From Proteobacteria bacterium bin106 (GTDB lineage Bacteria > Bdellovibrionota_B > Oligoflexia > Oligoflexales > Bin106): 64,000 nt of DNA. The notes under the pieces are model-generated. The model had not been told where the DNA came from, did no database searches, and saw only the letters and a list, made by a program, of their open reading frames with translations. Positions 18,270 through 27,465 of the stretch are shown here, in pieces. A program made the translations under genes and the position numbers. Location of the stretch: positions 1-64,000 of the forward strand of contig MPNI01000005.1 of NCBI GenBank assembly GCA_002238945.1. The letters are read 5' to 3'. Positions within the stretch are counted from its first letter, which is position 1. Each line of letters begins with the position of its first letter.

Positions 18270-19820
18270 TTATCTGCAATCAAATATGTACAACTGATTA
18301 GCTTTTAAACAATCACTCATATTTTCTTGAAATTGAGGGTTTTTGTAGATATTTGCGTTAAAGATAGCTTCTTGTGGGTTATCTTTGAGATACTGGGAGG
18401 GATCAGTGACTAAGCCTTCTAGTATTCTCGTTCGACTCACTCTACTCATAAATTCACTTACACTGGAGGTCTTAAAAAAGAATAATATCCAATCATCATG
18501 CAATGCATTGATCATAGACAAAAGTCTTTTAACATCAGCAACATAGGCACTTCCCAGTGCTTCTATTTTAGATGTTATCACAGAATGCAAAGTAAGTTTC
18601 ATCCAAACAGGATCGGAGATGCTGCCCGTTTCAAAATTGCTAGAAGCGTACTTGCTGCCTAGGGAGTCTTTCCATTTTGCCGCAGAGTCACCTTTGAAGG
18701 GACTCGGGTCTTCAAGTAAAGCACGGTTGTATAGCTCTAAGCAATCAGAGAACTTGAGCTGGTTAAGCCCTGGCGAGGCACATGCTTCTTTTAAGATGCT
18801 TGGCAACTGTGCAGCAATATTTACAAGTAATGGTCGGGTATAGAGAGCATACCCGTCTTTAACAAGGTTGAGGCCTTGGAACTCTACAAGCGTTCCGTTT
18901 TTGATGAGTTTGAGAATATCAGCGAGGAGATAATACGAAGCATCGATGATATATTGATCTTCAAGGTTATGGTTTTGTTCTTCTATTGATAAAGATGAAC
19001 CCTTTTTTTGAAGAAGAGAACGAAAGAAATTGATTTTTTTATCACCCTGAAAATCTCCGGGAATATGAAGAGACTTTATAGCCTTTAGAATAACAGCATC
19101 TTTGAATCTTTGATAGTCTTCAGCTTTGATGCTGTATTTATTAAGCAAAGCTTCAAAAATCTCATCGTCCACGTTTTCAAAAAGTGGTGTTGTATCACTT
19201 TCTGTCAAAGTAGCATATGTTTCTCTTTGATCATCCGTACCCGTACTCACCACAGGAGGCGGTACAGGTTTTGGATCAGGTGATGATGATGAGCCTAGCA
19301 GATCCTCTCCGTTAGATGTAGCTAGATTGTTATATTCATTGTTGCCAGCTGAGCTTGATGAAAGCAAAACGCCTTCGCTGGCAGCAAATTTTTCTGCTAG
19401 ATAACCCACAACCACAGCTCCTCCAGCAAGAGAAAGGGCCCACTTTGTCAGTGCCGTTTTGGGTAACCAATGTAGATGTTTGCTCCACGAACCAGCAGCA
19501 CCAAGAAGAGCTGCTCCTGTAACCGGTAGGACAGCAGCTGCAGAATTATAAACCTCTGTGAAGTCCTGAGCTAAGAGCTGCTCATCTTCAAGAGTGAATG
19601 CTTCAGCAAAACAGGAATCACTTCCAGATTGTTGATCATCAGACAGCTCACTTGAAGTACACGAGCTTAACGTAAATGTTTGACCGGTGTCTCTTAGAAG
19701 ATAATAATTTTCTGGTGTGCTATTTTTGCTGGCATCACTTTCACTGGCAAATGCTTGCGAAGAGAATATACAAAGCCATAGTAGGGATAGTGCTGTAGCT
19801 ATGTGTTTTTGATGGTGCAT
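18270..19820 (-). CDS. Tandem exported protein family, member 1
   Basis: The track ORF begins at 19895, but the ATG at 19820 (MHHQKHIATALSLLWLCIFS) has a GGAGC site upstream and aligns with the starts of members 2 and 3, giving 516 aa. Order: signal peptide ending SQAFAS; an acidic, Cys-containing segment; a hydrophobic stretch LPVTGAALLGAAGSW; the block SKHLHWLPKTALTKWALSLA plus GGAVVVGYLAEKF, likely a membrane segment; a Ser-rich linker with a PPP motif; then a helical C-terminal domain of about 280 residues. No known family is recognised. Likely envelope-anchored with the C-terminal domain exposed. The first half is almost identical to member 2. Confidence 0.75.
   Translation of the reverse strand: MHHQKHIATALSLLWLCIFSSQAFASESDASKNSTPENYYLLRDTGQTFTLSSCTSSELSDDQQSGSDSCFAEAFTLEDEQLLAQDFTEVYNSAAAVLPVTGAALLGAAGSWSKHLHWLPKTALTKWALSLAGGAVVVGYLAEKFAASEGVLLSSSSAGNNEYNNLATSNGEDLLGSSSSPDPKPVPPPVVSTGTDDQRETYATLTESDTTPLFENVDDEIFEALLNKYSIKAEDYQRFKDAVILKAIKSLHIPGDFQGDKKINFFRSLLQKKGSSLSIEEQNHNLEDQYIIDASYYLLADILKLIKNGTLVEFQGLNLVKDGYALYTRPLLVNIAAQLPSILKEACASPGLNQLKFSDCLELYNRALLEDPSPFKGDSAAKWKDSLGSKYASSNFETGSISDPVWMKLTLHSVITSKIEALGSAYVADVKRLLSMINALHDDWILFFFKTSSVSEFMSRVSRTRILEGLVTDPSQYLKDNPQEAIFNANIYKNPQFQENMSDCLKANQLYIFDCR
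19382..19490 (-). repeat. 109-nt block identical in all three array genes (copy 1)
   Basis: Read letter by letter, this block is the same as 21609-21717 and 23285-23393, including third codon positions. It encodes the SKHLHWLPKTALTKW region and the following glycine-rich membrane segment. Confidence 0.93.
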
Positions 19821-19895
19821 TAAAGCAAGCTCCATAAAAAAATCTGTGATCATGAGACTCATAGACCAGACGTTATAATAACAAGCAGCGGTCAT

Positions 19896-20360
19896 TATCG
19901 ATTACATATGATATGCAAACGATGATTAAATGGATAGTACACTACAATAAAAGTAAGTTCAATGCTAAAGAATATCTACGATTTGCTATAACATCAACAT
20001 GCATATGTTATTTCCCAGGCTTTTAAGACCACTCAAAGCTTCACTGGTACATGTCTATTATAATAGAAAAATATAGCAGAATCAAAAGTCAACAGAGCTA
20101 CGCATCCTTTATGTACCGTATATAACTTATATAACAGGGATCTAGCAAGGAATCTAAAAATTTGTGGTATGTTTTTGTTGCCATACTTCAGTTAAATAAG
20201 TAAAAATAGATTACCATCGTATCACCACTAAAACTGCTAGCACTATGACTCATAGAAGCATAGCTATATAGTCTGAAAAGATTACACGTACAGTTTAAAA
20301 TCTCAAAAAGTGACACAGTGATACAGTGATACAGTGATACAGTGATACATAAGTGACGAT
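19896..20360. other. Spacer between array members 1 and 2
   Basis: It includes the promoter region for member 1 and an 8-bp tandem repeat. The minus-strand ORF at 20188-20391 runs through the terminator palindrome and looks spurious. No RNA gene is visible. Confidence 0.45.
20315..20346. repeat. ACAGTGAT tandem repeat, 4 units
   Basis: Four perfect 8-bp units lie just beyond the terminator of array member 2. Being intergenic, the number of units is free to vary. Confidence 0.9.
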
Positions 20361-20400
20361 ATAAAAAATGCGAGGTTTTGATAGCTATCAAAACCTCGCA
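20361..20400 (-). terminator. Intrinsic terminator with 16-bp perfect stem
   Basis: TGCGAGGTTTTGATAG (20369-20384) is directly followed by its exact reverse complement (20385-20400). On the minus strand the stem is followed by TTTTTTAT. It lies about 100 bp after the stop of array member 2. Confidence 0.88.
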
Positions 20401-20502
20401 TAACTCAAAAAACAGCTAATCAAAAAACAGCTAATCAAAAAAACAACTAGGGCCAGTTCAAACATCACAAGAGACGCCCAAAAGTTAGAAAATCATCAGT
20501 GC

Positions 20503-22038
20503 TTAATAGGTCATGTCAAATGCGTGCCAATCAACAGCTTTTAAAGAATCACCCATATTTTTTTGAAAGTCAGGGTTTTTATAGATATTCACATTAAAAA
20601 GAGCTTCTCGTGGGTGATCTTTGAGATACTGTGAAGGGTCAATAGACAGGCTTTGTAGTACTCTTGTGCGACTATATCTAGTAAATGGATCTTCTCTAGA
20701 AATCTCAAAAAAGAACCACATCATATGGTCATGAAATTCAATGACAGCAGGCAGAAAGCTTTTGACATCAGCAGCATAGGCACTTTCCAATTCTTCTATT
20801 CTAGATGTTATCACAGAATGCAAAGTGAGTTTCATCCAAACAGGATCCGAGCTGCTGCCCGTTTTGAAGTCGCTAAGAGCGTATTTGCCATCTAGAAAAT
20901 TTCCTGGTTCTACTGCAGAGTTAGTATCAAAGGGACTCGAATCTTCAAGTAAGCCATGACTATATAGCTCTAAACAGTCAGAGAACTCAAGATGACTAAG
21001 CCCTGGCGAAGCACATGCCTCTTTTAAGATATTTGGCATCTGTGCAGCAACATTTACAAGTAATGGTCGCAAATAGAGAGCATATCCGTCTTCAACAAGG
21101 CTAAGATCTTGGAATTGTTCAAGTGCTCCGTTTTTTATGAGTTTGAGGACATCAGCAAGGAGATAATACGAAGCATCGAATATATACCGATTTTCAATAA
21201 AGTACTGTTGGCGCTCTTTTGATAGATATCCCAATTTTTGAGGAGCTTCATAATAAAAATTTCTTTTTTTCACACTTTGCAAAGTTCCGGGAACATGAAG
21301 CTTACCTAAAGCCTTTAAGGCAACAGCATCTTTGAACCTTTGATAGTCTTCAGCTTTAATGTTACGCTCATTGAGTAAAGCTTGAAAAGCTTCATCGTCC
21401 ATGCTTTCAAACAGTGGTGTTCTACCAGTTTGTGTGTAACTAGTTTGTCTTTTTGTTTTTTTACTTGCATCCCAACGTAGCACAGGAGGTGGTACAGGTG
21501 TTGGATCAGGTGATGATGAGCCTAGCAGATCCTCTTCGTTAGATGTAGCTAGATTGCTATATTCATTGTTGCCAGCTGAGCTTGATGAAAGAAAAACGCC
21601 TTCGCTGGCAGCAAATTTTTCTGCTAGATAACCCACAACCACAGCTCCTCCAGCAAGAGAAAGGGCCCACTTTGTCAGTGCCGTTTTGGGTAACCAATGT
21701 AGATGTTTGCTCCACGAACCAGCAAGAAGAGCTGCTCCTGTAACCGGTAGGACAGCTGCAGAACTATAAACCTCTGTGAAGTCCTGAGCTAAGAGCTGCT
21801 CATCTTCAAGAGTGAATGCTTCAGCAAAACAGAAATCACTTCCAGCTTGTTGATCATCAGACAGCTCACTTGAAGTACACGAGCTTAACGTAAATGTTTG
21901 ACCGGTGTCTCTTAGAAGATAATAATTTTCTGGTGTACTATTTTTGCTGGCATCACCTTCACTGGCAAATGCTTGCGAAGAGAATATACAAAGCCATAGT
22001 AGGGATAATGCTGTAGCTACGTGTTTTTGGCGGTACAT
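20503..22038 (-). CDS. Tandem exported protein family, member 2
   Basis: This 511-aa protein starts MYRQKHVATALSLLWL after AAGGAGTTTGCTTTT. It has the same order as member 1: signal peptide, acidic segment, hydrophobic VLPVTGAALLAGSW, the invariant LPKTALTKW block with membrane segment, Ser-rich/PPP linker, helical C-terminal domain. The first 180 residues match member 1 almost perfectly. The linker (DASKKTKRQTSYTQ) and C-terminal domain diverge clearly, though anchors such as YYLLADVLKLIKNG and DGYALY.RPLL remain. No enzymatic motif is seen. It has its own strong terminator, so each gene is probably its own transcription unit. Confidence 0.78.
   Translation of the reverse strand: MYRQKHVATALSLLWLCIFSSQAFASEGDASKNSTPENYYLLRDTGQTFTLSSCTSSELSDDQQAGSDFCFAEAFTLEDEQLLAQDFTEVYSSAAVLPVTGAALLAGSWSKHLHWLPKTALTKWALSLAGGAVVVGYLAEKFAASEGVFLSSSSAGNNEYSNLATSNEEDLLGSSSPDPTPVPPPVLRWDASKKTKRQTSYTQTGRTPLFESMDDEAFQALLNERNIKAEDYQRFKDAVALKALGKLHVPGTLQSVKKRNFYYEAPQKLGYLSKERQQYFIENRYIFDASYYLLADVLKLIKNGALEQFQDLSLVEDGYALYLRPLLVNVAAQMPNILKEACASPGLSHLEFSDCLELYSHGLLEDSSPFDTNSAVEPGNFLDGKYALSDFKTGSSSDPVWMKLTLHSVITSRIEELESAYAADVKSFLPAVIEFHDHMMWFFFEISREDPFTRYSRTRVLQSLSIDPSQYLKDHPREALFNVNIYKNPDFQKNMGDSLKAVDWHAFDMTY
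21609..21717 (-). repeat. 109-nt identical block (copy 2)
   Basis: Same sequence as 19382-19490 and 23285-23393. In copies 1 and 2 the near-identity extends well beyond the block on both sides. Confidence 0.93.
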
Positions 22039-22181
22039 AAAAGCAAACTCCTTGAAAAAAAATCAATGATGATGAGACTTATGAACTAGACTGAAAAAAA
22101 TAGATAGCGGTCATTATTGGATTACAGACTATATGCAAACGCTCGTTAAACTACTACCACGTAACAAAAGTAAGCTCAATA

Positions 22182-23714
22182 CTAAAAATATCTATTATAA
22201 AGATCAAGAATAATCTGGCCTTTTTCTTGAAACAAAGGGTCGGTGTAGATACTTGGATTGAAAAGAACGTATTGTGGGTGGTCTTTGAGATACTGTGAGG
22301 GTTCAGTCACCAAACTTTCTAGTATTCTTGTTAGACTCACCCTACTGAGCTGATCATCATAAGGGAGCATAAAAAAGTCCCACATCATGTTGTGATATAC
22401 ACTGATACTCTCTAATTGGTCCTTAACATAAGTGATGTAGTTTGTTTCAAGTTTTTCTATCCTGGAAGTAATCTCATCAGACAGATGTGCTTTCACCTTC
22501 AATGGCTTTGGAATAGAATGACCTTCGTCTATTGTCAAAAACTTAAAAGCGTATATGTTACGCAAGAATTTTTCACCTTCAACCATAGAGATATCACCCG
22601 AAGGACTCGGATCTTCAAGTAAAGTAAGGTTATAGGTTTCTAAATAATGAGATAATCCGATTTTCTTAAAATCCAAAGAAGAATCATATATTTCGTTTAA
22701 GATTTCAGGCATTTGCACAACAACTTCATCGAGTAATGGCCGCGTATAGAGAGCATATCCGTCTTTAACAAGGCTGAGGCCCTGAAACTGCCTAAGTGTT
22801 CCGTTTTTTATGAGTTTGAGGACATCAGCGAGGAGGACATAGGAAGAATTGAAGATATAGCGCTTTTCATAAGCTTCCATAAGCTGATGCTCTGATAGAT
22901 CTGAACCCTCTCTTTGAGGACGTTCATAAAAGTTATGTCTTTTGTTATCGCCATGCCTCATACCTGGAACATGAAGACGTTTTTCGGCATATGAGCTCAC
23001 AGCTCTTTTGATAAGTTGGTAGTCTTCAGCTGTGATGTTGCGCTCATTAAGCAAAGCTTCAAAAGCCTCATCGTTCATGCTTTCCCACAATGGTGTTGTA
23101 TCACTTTCTGTCAAAGTAGCATGTGTTTCTCTTTGACCATCTGTATCCTTACTCACCACAGGAGGTGGTAGAGGTTTGGGATCAGGCGATGTTGAGCTTA
23201 GCTGCTCTTCTTTGCCAGATGTAGCCAGACTTTCATGTTCATTGTTGCTAGCTGAGCTTGATAAAAGCAGAGCGTCTTTGCTCACAGCAAATTTTTCTGC
23301 TAGATAACCCACAACCACAGCTCCTCCAGCAAGAGAAAGGGCCCACTTTGTCAGTGCCGTTTTGGGTAACCAATGTAGATGTTTGCTCCACGATCCACCA
23401 AGAAGAGCAGCTCCTGTAACAGGTAGGATAGCTGTAGAGCTATAAGTTTCTGTGAAGTTCTGAACTGAGAGTTGTATATCTTCAGGGATGAAGGTTTCAG
23501 CAAAACAGGAATCACTTCTAGCTTCTAGCTTGTAAGATAGTTCACTTTCAGCACAAGAGCTTAACGTAAATGCTCCACTGGTATTTTTTAGAAGATAGTA
23601 ATTTTCTGATGTGCTATTTTTGCTGGCATCGCTTTCACTGGCAAGTGCTACCGAGGAGAACATACAAAGCCATAGTAAGGATAGTGCTGCAGCTATGTGT
23701 TTTGGGTAGTGCAT
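22182..23714 (-). CDS. Tandem exported protein family, member 3
   Basis: This 510-aa protein begins MHYPKHIAAALSLLWLCMFS after AAGGAGTTTGCTGTC. It has the same architecture as members 1 and 2 but is the most diverged copy both before and after the invariant block. The C-terminal domain keeps SYVLLADVLKLIKNGTL and DGYALYTRPLL and ends differently (QIILDLYNRYF). The abrupt return to nucleotide identity within 23285-23393 in an otherwise diverged gene points to local gene conversion. Function unknown. Probably an envelope protein with a variable outer domain. Confidence 0.77.
   Translation of the reverse strand: MHYPKHIAAALSLLWLCMFSSVALASESDASKNSTSENYYLLKNTSGAFTLSSCAESELSYKLEARSDSCFAETFIPEDIQLSVQNFTETYSSTAILPVTGAALLGGSWSKHLHWLPKTALTKWALSLAGGAVVVGYLAEKFAVSKDALLLSSSASNNEHESLATSGKEEQLSSTSPDPKPLPPPVVSKDTDGQRETHATLTESDTTPLWESMNDEAFEALLNERNITAEDYQLIKRAVSSYAEKRLHVPGMRHGDNKRHNFYERPQREGSDLSEHQLMEAYEKRYIFNSSYVLLADVLKLIKNGTLRQFQGLSLVKDGYALYTRPLLDEVVVQMPEILNEIYDSSLDFKKIGLSHYLETYNLTLLEDPSPSGDISMVEGEKFLRNIYAFKFLTIDEGHSIPKPLKVKAHLSDEITSRIEKLETNYITYVKDQLESISVYHNMMWDFFMLPYDDQLSRVSLTRILESLVTEPSQYLKDHPQYVLFNPSIYTDPLFQEKGQIILDLYNRYF
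23285..23393 (-). repeat. 109-nt identical block (copy 3)
   Basis: Same sequence as 19382-19490 and 21609-21717, although flanking coding sequence in this gene is clearly diverged from the other two. Confidence 0.93.
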
Positions 23715-23756
23715 GACAGCAAACTCCTTGAAAAGAATAGATAGCCTATATCTATA

Positions 23757-23999
23757 CTACATTCCATCACTTGCTAGATTAAATAGCACATAATACGATT
23801 GAGGTTCAATATTTTTTATAAATGTTAAGATCTTTGATGAGTGAAAGAAAGACGTATCATCTTCATAAGATGTCTCAACAGGATAGTGAAATTTTGCAAA
23901 AAACCTGACCATTTCATAAAAAAACCACCTAACTATGCCTAGCATCACTAAGGAGCTTACTCCTACAAACAGGTGGTGGCGTAAAATGCAAAATGACAC
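23757..23999 (-). CDS. Hypothetical small membrane protein, 80 aa
   Basis: An N-terminal hydrophobic stretch (LFVGVSSLVMLGIVRWFFYEMV) is followed by a polar tail. No clear Shine-Dalgarno precedes the ATG, and short overlapping ORFs run on the other strand. It sits directly upstream of array member 3 on the same strand. It could be a truncated exported protein or a chance ORF. Confidence 0.3.
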   Translation of the reverse strand: MSFCILRHHLFVGVSSLVMLGIVRWFFYEMVRFFAKFHYPVETSYEDDTSFFHSSKILTFIKNIEPQSYYVLFNLASDGM

Positions 24000-24206
24000 G
24001 AATACTTCAAAGTTCTTTAGTTATCAAGTAGTTAAACCAGATCTTTGTCATGAACTCTGCAAAACTTTCGTTATAAAGTTCGCCTTCTCTCACACCGATT
24101 GTTCCATGGGATACTGAAATCCTTACACAATAGATCAAATAGTATAGCCCTATTATGGGAGCTATCTATATAATATACAGGGACGCTAAGGGCTACTGAG
24201 TAGAAT

Positions 24207-24716
24207 ATGCGTAAGATACTATTGATAGTCTTGATATGTGCTAGCAGTTGTGGTGAAGAGAACAAAGAACCAGAAGATAATGGTACTCCTCGTTGCAGAA
24301 AAGTCAGAGCCATAGAAACAGGGCTCAATTCACTGAATGAGGACATCCCAAAGATGCGAGCAAGAGTCGATGCGGAAAATTTCTATGGAGCTTGGAACTA
24401 TTGTTCTACAGGCAAGTCTTCTCAACCTACCCCTTATATCGATGTACATGGAGATTTAAATAATGTATCTGGCTACAAAGTCCAAGATAGGCTATGTCAT
24501 ACATTATTCGAAATCAACACCTCTAACAGGCTAAGACCATGGGAGAAGCGCAAAACTCCAGATGAGCTATCTAAAAAAGAGGCCCATGAGGCATTAGATG
24601 AGGCCCAAAAACAAACAGACAGAAACCTCAAGACCATAACAAAGTACATCAAAACTGACTGCAAAGACTGTCGTTCTTTTTTCTTTCTTCATGCTCTCTT
24701 CAAGTGCCTTAACTAA
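24207..24716 (+). CDS. Small Cys-rich lipoprotein, 169 aa
   Basis: MRKILLIVLICASSCGE is a lipoprotein signal with the lipobox at ASSC. The mature chain is polar, rich in Lys/Asp/Glu, with at least six cysteines (PRCRKV, NYCSTG, RLCHTL, TDCKDCR, FKCLN) that could form disulfides in the periplasm. A helical region EAHEALDEAQKQTDRNLK lies near the C-terminus. No known family is recognised. It stands alone, with array member 3 on the opposite strand to its left. Confidence 0.65.
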   Translation: MRKILLIVLICASSCGEENKEPEDNGTPRCRKVRAIETGLNSLNEDIPKMRARVDAENFYGAWNYCSTGKSSQPTPYIDVHGDLNNVSGYKVQDRLCHTLFEINTSNRLRPWEKRKTPDELSKKEAHEALDEAQKQTDRNLKTITKYIKTDCKDCRSFFFLHALFKCLN

Positions 24717-25405
24717 CTCCCCACCCATTACACTCTATCCTCGCCTACATGGATAATACTGCAGCATCATGTTTAAGCTCTTGATTGTCCTCATAGCTCT
24801 TTGTCCTATCAACATCCACAATAAATAAGCACTACCTTCTCTAGTTAACCCCACTATCTTAACTAGTTGTATCTTAGACTATCTCTACTTTCTTGAGATA
24901 ACCTCAGTCTAAGTAGCCAGATAGGTTAGACTTCCTCATAGCAAGTTAACAACAGCCATCAAAAAGGAAATATTTTAAGAAACTGTCTTGTCATGTTATC
25001 AAAGATATGGTATACATGATCAACATTCTAGGTTACCTTAGAGGAAACCTAGGCTTTAAGGTTATATACACAAAGCTAACCACAAAGCTTTCATGGATTT
25101 GAAAAGATGGATGAAAGATGATGAATAAAAGAATATCTCATAGCCCACAAACACCCTTGCTTTAAGCAGACTCAGAACAAGTACACTCATTCAGATAAAC
25201 AAAAACAACTACATTGAAAACTAGAGCGTTCATGGACATTCTTGAAGTAGTATGGTAGAACTACAAGTGAGACACTTGACAAGCAAGATAGACTTACTAT
25301 TGAAATTGAAGGCTCTGATGTCTTGAGAGCTATCGTTAGATCTATCATTGAGCAAAAATATAACTCGTGTAACTTTAACCAAAGCATAAACCAAAGAGGA
25401 TTTAA
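24717..25405. other. 689-bp gene-free stretch with three hairpins
   Basis: No credible CDS. A 19-codon plus-strand ORF near 24770 (MFKLLIVLIALCP) looks like the start of a lost lipoprotein gene. Three inverted repeats are clustered at 24841-25053, listed separately. A plus-strand frame just before 25406 reads like coding remnant (RLTIEIEGSDVLRAIVRSI) but lacks a start. Confidence 0.45.
24841..25053. other. Cluster of three inverted repeats, possible structured RNA
   Basis: CTAGTTAA (24841-24848) pairs with TTAACTAG (24859-24866). CTTAGACT (24873-24880) pairs with AGTCTAAG (24906-24913), with a nested ATCTC/GAGAT inside. CTAGGTT (25028-25034) pairs with AACCTAG (25046-25052). None carries an obvious U-run. 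Could be a regulatory RNA, degraded terminators or chance in AT-rich DNA. Confidence 0.3.
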
Positions 25406-26332
25406 ATGATTAGATTTTTCCAAGTCTCACCTAAAGTAGTCCTGTGTTATGTGTTAAGTGTATTTGTTTTAAGTGGTTGTGGGTCTTCTGATTCCACGAA
25501 TAACAATTCAAAAACTGATACTGGTATTACTGATAATGAAGATACATCTGGATATGTTCGTTTATCCAAAGATAAGGCAACAGAAAAAGCTGATAATACA
25601 AAGTCTAAATCTAAACCTAGTGATAAAACCGTCGCTTCAAAGAAAACGGATACAACGACAGATTCAGCTAAGAAAACAGATACAACCAAGGCAACAGATA
25701 CAGAGGATTCTGAAGACTCTGAAAAATCTGAAGATTCAACAAAAACAACAGATGCGAGTAAAGGTAAAGCAGAGCCAAGTGTTACTGCAAAAAAAACAGA
25801 CAGTGGATCTGGTACAGGAAAAGTCACACCTAAGAAGGAGACAGCTCAGAAAAAAACCACTACCGCCACATCAACTGAGACAAAAACAGAAACTGTTGCA
25901 GTTGAAAACACTGAGTTTCAATGTAGTCAAAATAATGCAAAAGGCCTTCTTGATCAATATCAATACAGTGTTTCTGTTGATGGTGTTATCGAACTTTATT
26001 TATATAATATAGCCATAAAACGCTATGATAAAGAGGGATACGTAGAGTTTGTAGAACTAAGACGTAGTGAGTTCTTTTTAACAAGATGGTTAGATCCAGA
26101 TAGATCAACTGTTCGCGAAAAAGATAAAATCTATACAAGAGACGAACGAAACTTTAATCTTGAGCTATCATCTTTAAGTAATGATGAACTGGTTTCTTGT
26201 TTGATGCAGAATCCTGAAGGAAGTCATAATCTTTTTGTAGAAAGAAGAGACACTCCTCTATTTGATGCTACTTACACGACTAGAGGTAATCGAGTGTTTA
26301 GACCATTAGATTTTCTTAAACTAGATAAGTGA
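25406..26332 (+). CDS. Thr/Lys/Asp-rich lipoprotein, 308 aa, intact member of a three-copy family
   Basis: The signal peptide ends in VFVLSGC, a clear lipobox, and the ATG is preceded by AGAGGATTTAA. About 130 residues of low-complexity Lys/Thr/Asp/Ser linker (KKTDTTTDSAKKTDTTKAT and so on) follow, suited to span from the membrane. A globular C-terminal domain begins at FQCSQNNAKGLLDQYQYSV and ends FRPLDFLKLDK. That domain is Tyr- and charge-rich with two Cys and no recognised family. Two further copies follow downstream in decay, making this the only intact one. Confidence 0.72.
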   Translation: MIRFFQVSPKVVLCYVLSVFVLSGCGSSDSTNNNSKTDTGITDNEDTSGYVRLSKDKATEKADNTKSKSKPSDKTVASKKTDTTTDSAKKTDTTKATDTEDSEDSEKSEDSTKTTDASKGKAEPSVTAKKTDSGSGTGKVTPKKETAQKKTTTATSTETKTETVAVENTEFQCSQNNAKGLLDQYQYSVSVDGVIELYLYNIAIKRYDKEGYVEFVELRRSEFFLTRWLDPDRSTVREKDKIYTRDERNFNLELSSLSNDELVSCLMQNPEGSHNLFVERRDTPLFDATYTTRGNRVFRPLDFLKLDK

Positions 26333-26366
26333 CATAATTTTATACCAAATTTTTGAAGAATAATAA

Positions 26367-27460
26367 ATGATGACACTTTTTCAGGTTTCACCTAAAGTCG
26401 TGTTATTTTACGTGTTGAGTGTATTTGTTTTGAGTGGTTGTGGGTCTTCTGATTCCACGAATAACAATTCAAAAACTGATACTGGTATTACTGATAATGA
26501 AGATACATCTGGATATGTTCGTTTATCCAGAAACAAAGCAACAGAAAAATCTGATGAAACAAAATCTAAATCTAAACCTAGTGATAAAACCGTCGCTTCA
26601 AAGAAAACAGATACGGCCAAAACAACAGATATGGGCATAGATAATACAGAGCCAAGTGTTATTGCAAAGAGAAAAGCCACAACAGCTGAAACGAACACGG
26701 AAACTATTACAGTTAAAGGCACTAACTCCTCCCGCCGCCAGCCTGGGACTGTAAAAGATTTAGCTCTGATGTGGTGTGTTGCAGCTGAAGAGGAAGACCC
26801 TGACATCCACGACGACCAACGTCAGGAGAAAGATTCCCTCCACCGGCACGACTGCGTTCACCACCAAGATATTCGGGGATTAAACCTGATGGTATTCCAG
26901 CAATTTCACTGTGGTCAAAATAAAGGAAAAGGCCTTCTTGATGAATATGCATACAGTGTTTCTGCTGACGGGGTCATCGAACTGAATTTATACAATATAG
27001 CCATAAAGCGCTATGACAATGAGGGCTACATAGAGCTTGTAAAGCTAAAACCTAGTAAGTTCTTTTTAACGAGATGGGCAATCCAGAGAGATCCGCTGTT
27101 CGCGTAAGAGATAGAATCTACACAAAACATATACGAAATTTTAATGTTGAACTATCAACTTTAAGTGATGATGAATTGGTCTCTTGTTTGATGAAGAATC
27201 CTGAAGGTAGTTATAATCTTTTTGTAGAAAGAAAAGAAACTCCTCTATTTGGCGAAAGTAATACCACTAATAGTAGTGAAGTGTTTAGACCAAAGGATTT
27301 TCTTAAATCAAATGAAGACATTGACTACCTCACCCTCAGCGAGCAGAAGATTAAAAAAAGTATCAAAACTTACTGTGATCAAGGTATCCAACACAGCTCC
27401 GTTTCTTTTCCTTCTGACGGCAATCCACATATAGTGGTACGATGCAATACCGAACCGTAA
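26367..27460 (+). pseudogene. Second copy of the lipoprotein, frameshifted and carrying a foreign-looking insertion
   Basis: The N-terminal 60 codons match the intact copy at 25406 almost base for base. Two lesions are visible. About 177 bp (26726-26902) have no counterpart in the paralog. Then near 27080 one base is missing: after FFLTRW the frame reads to a stop at 27107, while the homologous sequence continues in the next frame as NPERSAVRVRDRIY to 27460. The continuation also has a longer tail (IVVRCNTEP) than the intact copy. A truncated lipoprotein may still be produced. Confidence 0.8.
26726..26902. other. GC-richer in-frame insertion inside the second lipoprotein copy
   Basis: Alignment with the intact paralog jumps from ACAGTTAAAGGCACTAA directly to ATTTCACTGTGG. 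The intervening block (starting CTCCTCCCGCCGCC) is visibly GC-richer than its surroundings and is about a multiple of three long, so the frame survives it. Its source is not recognisable. Confidence 0.6.
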
Positions 27461-27465
27461 TAATA

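Noticed and set aside
20188-20391. 67-aa minus-strand ORF
   Set aside because: It contains the terminator palindrome and the ACAGTGAT repeat and lacks a credible ribosome-binding site.
25447-26012. Alternative ORFs over the Lys/Thr-rich lipoprotein
   Set aside because: Shadows of low-complexity coding sequence; the same artefact recurs over the second copy.
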